Shown here: positions 58,074 to 64,000 of the stretch, piece after piece
How positions within the stretch are numbered: position 1 is the first letter of the stretch
Layout: the number at the start of each line of letters is the position of its first letter
Assembly (NCBI GenBank): GCA_950295325.1
Contig: OX485804.1
Location: forward strand, 47,492,001 to 47,556,000
DNA: 64,000 nt
Source of the DNA: Polytrichum commune
Lineage: Eukaryota; Streptophyta; Polytrichopsida; Polytrichales; Polytrichaceae
Direction of reading: 5' to 3'
Position numbers and translations under genes: made by a program
Notes under the pieces: model-generated
The model's database searches: none
What the model was told of the DNA's origin: nothing
What the model saw: the letters and a program-made list of their open reading frames with translations, nothing else

Positions 58074-60230
58074 TAAGCCTTCAATAAAGCTTTACAAAAT
58101 AAACATGCTAAAAAGTCTACCAAGCCACGAGTTGCATATATCACAGCAGTTTATCAGATTAATTACTTCAACATTCATTATTTTATCCTACTTCATCAGA
58201 ATATGTCTTTTTATTATTGCTTCTTGCCATTTGAAAGTATGAAAAAGCTCAAAATAAAAAACTAAAGTTTAAAACTTCCGAATACAATAATGGAATCTAT
58301 GCCGAATGAGACATGCAACTCCCATGCAACTACGCTGCCACGTCATGAATAGGGTATGAACCTTTACATGGATAAAGAAACAGTCTTCACTCGTTAGAAC
58401 TATAAAGTCAATTTGTTCATGGAGGAAATATTTGAGGCGGTATTATTTCCCAACTTCAAAGAGTTAACTTGCATTTTCAACATTGACTTTTGCATAAGCC
58501 CACTTCAATGGACCGTGTTGGAATGATATACCTATATAATGGAGGAATTTTCTACCATGGAAGAACCTTCATACGTAAGTACAAATATCCCATAATCATG
58601 GTATTAGGCTGGTGTCAACTTATGTATTGACTTGGGTACACATATTCTTTCATCTCGTTATACCCAATACGATTATATACCCAATGAGAGGAGAATGGAT
58701 GATGAGGGGCACGAGTGGCGAGAGAAGAATGGATGAGAACATGTCTTCATGGATGGAATTTTGTGACAATTTTGATGAGACTTCTACCCTTGGACGATCG
58801 ATCATATTGGTATCAGTGCTTGGGTTTTTGACATCATTAGGTAGGCAAGCATAAATGTTGATATTGTCTATTGATTCCAAGTGTTTGTCTTTGTACTAGT
58901 CTAAATATTTGTATGCACACAATCCCAATTTATTCGTGGTGAATATTTCTTACTCATTGCAAATCCATAGCAACACTTTAGTAAGGGTGGGTTTACAATA
59001 CAGATTGTGTCCAAGAAAGATGGGGTTCAAAAAACCTCTTAATGAACCTTACTTTCAGACTCAAGATTGGACCCAAAGCCTGGGCTTTGGGTCTGTCACT
59101 AGTTTAGAATGCATGAGCTAATTTGGCCGTATCAGAATTGGCAGAACATGTCACCTTGGGGACCACATGCAAGTAAGTAAATGCCCACACTTTACCCAAT
59201 AATTACACACATTCAATGTTTTAATGTTCCAATGTTTCAGTGTTTTAGAGTTGAGCAAAAACTGAAGAGACTTCATTTTTAACTTCATGATGCTTAAAAA
59301 TAGAACACTTGTTTGAAAATGATTGATGTTATAGAAATGCAAGTGCAGGGGACGGTTTTTGAACTTGCATCTTTTTCCTCCCAAATTGTGATATTGTAAC
59401 ACTACAATGTCATGACTATGTAACACCAAAACATTGAAATATTGGGGGTAACAATGGGTAAATTATCCATGCGTGGTCCATGTAGTGGCAACTTTTGCAT
59501 AATTATGACACGGCCATAATTAGCTCGTGCATTCAAGACTAGTGACAAAAACCATGTTAGGGCCCCAAAAGTTATAAATCGGTTAGTTAAACAATGAGAA
59601 GTGTTTTCTTGAGTGGGGACTCTTGAGATTTGGAGGGAAAGCGATGTTGCATTAACGCCACTTCTTTTTTTCATGCATTGGACCAAAGCACAATGTAAAC
59701 TCCTTGGGTCCAATGTTTTGCTCTTGACCAATAGAATCACTTGATTTTAAAGTCTCCTTGGTGTTGGACCCTAGTATAAACCCACCCTAAGTAAGGTATA
59801 AGGGCCTAATCTGGATCCTCGGCTAAAGCATACACATGTAGTTGAGTGGTGTGTGGTAAGGTGTGGATCTAAAAATGGACATGCAAAATACACGTGTTTA
59901 AAAGAAGAGATTAGACTACGTGCTCAACTTTTGTAAATCATTACAGACTCAATACACAACATAATGAAAGGAACGTGTGTGGATCAACTTTTTGAAAAAG
60001 AGAATCTTAAATTCAACAATAAATAAGTTACTCACTTGAGCTCCAGAACTTATGAGGAAAATGGCTATGGGCATGATTATTTGTATTTTCTGATTATATG
60101 GCACTAATCATGTGTTTCACAAGAAGAAAATTGGCCGTTTAGGAGGCGCTTAGCATGAGTGGTCGTTGGGACTTATGAAGATGAGGAGAGTCATGACAAA
60201 CTGGACGACTGCAAGTATAACACCGTATTC
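58074..60230. other. AT-rich intergenic DNA
   Basis: No gene, RNA or element boundary is recognised. Short open frames on both strands carry no motif. Confidence 0.5.
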
Positions 60231-62145
60231 TACGTAGATACGTAGCTGGGGAGCGGAGCCCCTTCCAAGACCCCCGCTCCCCCCCCCTCCCCCCTCCCCC
60301 CTCCCGTCCCGCCGCAAGAACTTATTAGCGGCCCCGACGTAGGCTAATTCCGTTCAACGTTTGCGTTGCGGGAGGCTGGCATTCGTTGGGGACAAGGAGC
60401 AGAGGGCGGAGGCGGAGGCCGGAAGACCCGCCAGGGAACGCGTCCAAGACCCCAAGGCTTACCTACGGGAGGAAGACGGAAGAGCCTCCCCCCCTCCCCT
60501 TCTTCCGTCCCGCGTTGAAGACCCTGCCGTTGGACACCCTGGAAACCCCCTTTCCGTCTCGCTCCACACGCTGCCTGCCTGCTCGCCAGGCTGCTCTTCC
60601 GCTCTGCTTCTCCCTCCCCTGCTCTACTCCTCCGGCCATCGCCCTCGCCCTCGCCGTCCATCCTTCCACTTTAACCGCCTCCCCCCTCTCTCCCCCCTTT
60701 AAATCCACCAAACAAAAGCAAGGCCGACTTCCTACATTGCCTCTCCCTTTTCTCCTTTTTTTTTGGCCTTACTTCTCAAATTTTTTAATGCGCTTGCGCA
60801 AGAACGTAGAAGCCGACAGTGATTGAAGGCCGGCGAGCTCCCTCCTCCTTCGCAGTACTTGCGTCCCTGCGCTGCCCGGGGCGGTTTATCCGGAGCTCAT
60901 TCTCTGTGTCAGGGAGATCGTTTTGTGAGCCTCTGCCATCCTCAGTGTGTGTAGTGGGTTGTAGGCTTCCGTGCGGTTTTGATGTATTGGCGTGAATCTA
61001 TCTGTTGGTATCTATCGCTGTTTGAGCTGAGGCAGTGAAGGCGTATTGGTGGCTTCCAGTGTTTTGTCCACCCGATGCGAGTGGCATCTGTTCTGTTCTG
61101 TTCTGTTCTGTGGCGGGGCTGTGGCTCCATATGACCTAGTGTGACAAGAGAAGATTGGATCAAGAAGAGCTAGAGCCCGATTTGGAGTGCTGAGCTTTCT
61201 CTGCGCTTCTCTATTTAGTTTTAGCGGCATTCTTGTGCAAGCACGGGGGTTGAAGCGACGGTGATGGGGAAATTTTAATGTGCAGGCTTTAAGTCATATA
61301 CAGACCACAACGCCTTCCTCTTCTTCTGCTGTCCTTAAGTTTGATATCACTGTGCTCACTCTGTGAGAGTACCGCACATTGATCGATCCTTGTTTGGGGT
61401 GATGTCCTTCTGCACATAGCGGCCAAGTTTTGGCTTCGAAACGTAACTGACAGATGGTCAAATTGGGTCCTTTCGTAGCACTCTCTTCTTTGGCAACCTG
61501 GAGAATAAGCAAGAACGCAGGTGGTATACTTCCATTCATCGTAGGCAATGCGTGGAGGCTTGCAGTATTATTCATTGATTACGAGAGTATTTCGCACTCG
61601 GCTCAACCGATCGAATGTGCCGGCATACATACATCCTGAGCTTCACATACCATAGTTTCTCTAGGTTTCCTTCCTTCAGTTTGTAATACTCTGTATGTGA
61701 AGCCAAAGGCTTTTCAATACACTTTTCTATACATTTTTTCTATCAAGACCCTCCTGGCTCACATTGTCCAATCGCTATAGAAACAGCCTAACGAGGAGAT
61801 ATATTCTTCCCACTATCAATCATTTCAAGCCTGGTTCACACCTACCTAACTTCCTTTTATACCTACCTACCCTTGTTTATTTATTTATTTATTTATCACT
61901 TCCATTTTGCTTATCGAGTTGGACAATCAGCACTTAGATATATCCATCCAAAGGATCCATGCTCGCGAAAACTAGTAGCTGGGAGTCGTGAAGTGACGGG
62001 AGGATTTAAGAGATAGCCTATGCCTGCAAAGCTACCCAACATCTTGTTTAATGAACACGAAAGCACCAAACTTAGCAAGGCTTAAACATAGCCGCGTAGA
62101 GGACTATTTCTCGTGCATCTTCTCTCTGCAGAGAACTCTTTAGAG
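60230..62145 (+). promoter_or_regulatory. Upstream region and probable long 5' leader of the glycosyltransferase gene
   Basis: GC-rich DNA with C-rich runs (60280-60310) and pyrimidine-rich stretches (60480-60720) is followed by leader-like sequence. It includes (CTGTT)n at 61085-61110 and (TTTA)n at about 61878-61897. Start and splice sites cannot be placed. Overlapping open frames on both strands at 60344-60826 follow from the base composition and lack domains. Confidence 0.4.
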
Positions 62146-64000
62146 ATGGCGGGTATTTTGGGTGTGTCTCCGCAGCGGAGATTTAAGGGCATGTATCAAG
62201 AGTATACCGCAAGCTTGCGGTCACGGGAATCTTTTAAGAAAGAGCTCGTCTTTAGGCACTACTGGCCTACTGTTAAAAACCTTTTTGGAGTTTTGTTAGT
62301 TGTAGTCTCAATCACTTTGATTATAAGTGCTGTAGGATTTTATGGGTCTACGATGCTCCTTGGGAGAGCAAACGAGTTAGGCCGACAATGCTTAAGAACT
62401 AGGAGAAATCCTTCTTCAAATCCGCAACACATGAGGTTTGCGATGGTGACATGCTCCGATGGATCTGCGAGGATCCCCGGAAGATCTTTCGAAGGCGTGA
62501 TGGAGTTAGTGACTCCCAATAAGAAGGCGTATGTGGCAAAGCACGGATACGAGTTTATTGATGCCAGCATTTTATTGGATCCTATTCGACCCCCCAGCTG
62601 GAGCAAAGTCCTTGCTGTTAAGGAGCATCTCTCTAAATACGACTGGGTTTTCTGGAATGATGCGGTATGTGTTTGCATTTGTAGCTTACTACTCTGCATT
62701 CTTAATCTGGATTCGGAGGTTTCATTTATTTAATTTTACTTCATTGTGTTAAGCAGTGACATTAATCTCAATTTTGCAGTGAGAGGAATTTGTTGAGAAT
62801 AGCACGAGCATGCAAAATGTCTTGTTTTTTCCTTTTCTTTTTAGAATCGATGCCTGAGGATGGGTTGGTGGTTGACAATATGAACTTGTTCGTCTTGCAG
62901 AATAAGCCTGAGTAACTACGGTTATTTTGAAATCAATCCTTGATGAGTGTTTATCGTTCAGATACAGTATTTAGAAAGTTTTTTTTGTGTCAAAGTGACG
63001 CTTGAGCACCTGTTTTGTATCGTGCAAGAGGTGTTCTGACGAAAGTACTCCTGTTTGATTTTTGTATTGCAGGATTCGGCTGTTACCAACCCTGACATCA
63101 AGCTGGTGAGCCCTCGCTGCCTTAATTATGTCTTAAGTGCTAGCTATCGTACAAATGCATCTTGTTGGTAGACTGAACATTCTCGGGTTTTGCGCATCTG
63201 CAAAACTTTCATCTCATAAGCTGCTGATATTCTCCCCTTCTGAAATACAGGAGGACATCATCTACTCAGTTGTTGGCGATGTGAGATTTGAAGACATGCC
63301 TGACTTCATTGTTACAGAAGACGTTACAGGTGTCAATGCTGGTATGTTTTACGACCAAATGTTCAGAATTGGCGAACACATATTTAAGCTGACCATAAGT
63401 TTTATTTTGTGACGTTCATAGTGATGGCAACTAAATGTAGTCTTATTTTTGGACCCGAGCGATTTTAGCCTAGGGATTTTACTTAGGTGTTGTAAATGAT
63501 ATGTGAGAAGACTGAAGGTTTGTAAATCGTGGCACAGGTATGTTCTTCTTCCGGAACTCTAATTGGAGTCGACAGTTCCTTGACACTTGGTGGAATCAAA
63601 CCAACTTTGTCTTGCCATTTGGTCAGTCCAAAAGTGGTGATAATACTGCCCTCAAGCACCTCATCAGCATCATGCCTAAGGATGAATACAAGCAGCATGT
63701 ACGAGTCCCTAAAATGCAATGTCTTTTTAATTCCAACCTTTGGAGACCTTCATGGAGAAGCTGTCAGCGATTGTTAACCTTGACTAAGGTGGTCTGGCAA
63801 GGTATGCTTTGTGACATCACCGATATTGTAGGCTGTGTAGATTATGCTTCTGCTTTTGTAACCCACTTTTATAATGGGTTATGTCACTGTGCAGCATAGA
63901 CTGAGAAAGATTTTGGCCAGTGTCCTCTGGCCTCATATGCATAACTTAGCTTTTATGGGTTTCATTGAATACAGGCGTTTATGCTAGGGGAGACTTTATG
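62146..64000 (+). CDS. Golgi glycosyltransferase, GT34 (GMA12/MNN10)-like, 5' part
   Basis: A type-II membrane enzyme likely to add galactose or xylose to a polysaccharide or glycan in the Golgi. Exons in the window: 62146-62664, 63073-63105, 63251-63341, 63538-63801 and 63975-64000+. The joined frame is open for 311 residues and is cut by the window end. A cytoplasmic basic stretch is followed by one membrane segment at about residues 47-67. The catalytic part starts with FAMVTCSDGS. The nucleotide-sugar and metal site is WNDAD at about 170-174, split by intron 1 between A173 and D174. Downstream come VTNPDIKLEDII, GVNAGMFFFRNSNWS and FLDTWWNQ. The start at 62146 was chosen over an in-frame GTG at 62113, as the first ATG. 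GT34 resemblance is by motif order; the acceptor substrate cannot be told. Confidence 0.8.

Noticed and set aside
60344-60826. Overlapping open frames on both strands upstream of the glycosyltransferase
   Set aside because: All are rich in Pro, Arg, Ser and Leu as dictated by GC-rich leader DNA. No domain, and mutually exclusive frames.

Overview
The window looks like nuclear DNA of a streptophyte plant. Three spliced, plus-strand genes of recognisable land-plant type sit as islands with short introns (about 70-600 bp) in AT-rich DNA crowded with transposable elements. The mix (LINEs carrying RNase H and a possible second endonuclease, a chromovirus, PIF/Harbinger and pogo-like elements, GC-rich pyrimidine-rich 5' leaders) suggests a non-seed plant or charophyte alga rather than a flowering plant. 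The species cannot be fixed from sequence alone.

Genes. (1) 4874-8966: a complete 12-exon phosphoethanolamine N-methyltransferase (498 aa, two SAM-methyltransferase domains), preceded by a 25-codon upstream ORF at 4446-4523 that may be a translational switch. (2) 28550-34519: a complete 13-exon ArfGAP-domain protein (625 aa, AGD14-like) with a long disordered tail and NPF motifs. (3) 62146 to the window end: the first five exons (311 codons) of a Golgi type-II glycosyltransferase of GT34 (GMA12/MNN10) type, cut by the window. These are housekeeping genes of phospholipid synthesis, vesicle traffic and Golgi glycosylation. Nothing in the sequence links them functionally.

Mobile DNA, left to right. 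1-1980: a LINE fragment, a SINE-like candidate, and a 5'-truncated LINE copy on the minus strand with RNase H, zinc finger and C-terminal endonuclease-like region. 8330-8703: a MITE inside the last intron of the methyltransferase. 10690-11590: a Ty1/copia gag-protease relic. 11660-12560: a degenerate tandem array. 13520-15540: a plus-strand LINE relic (endonuclease and reverse transcriptase). 16030-16290: a foldback. 18316-25233: a full-length Ty3/gypsy chromovirus on the minus strand, with 361-bp LTRs differing at two positions, GTATC target duplication, tRNA-iMet primer site and chromodomain, yet at least six in-frame stops. 36120-39130: a second, diverged LINE of the RNase H type. 39133-39663: a foldback. 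39911-41867: a GGGCC-ended element with TTA duplication, carrying a nested pogo-like copy whose sister lies inverted at 55296-56019. 48860-54638: a PIF/Harbinger-like element with TTA duplication, holding a HARBI1-type transposase relic, a Myb/SANT-type accessory relic and a nested MITE with an 8-bp duplication. 56580-58073: further foldbacks and a MITE.

The rest is AT-rich intergenic DNA with microsatellites. Splice sites were placed by hand from GT/AG consensus, reading-frame continuity and resemblance to the protein families. Transcript data would settle them.
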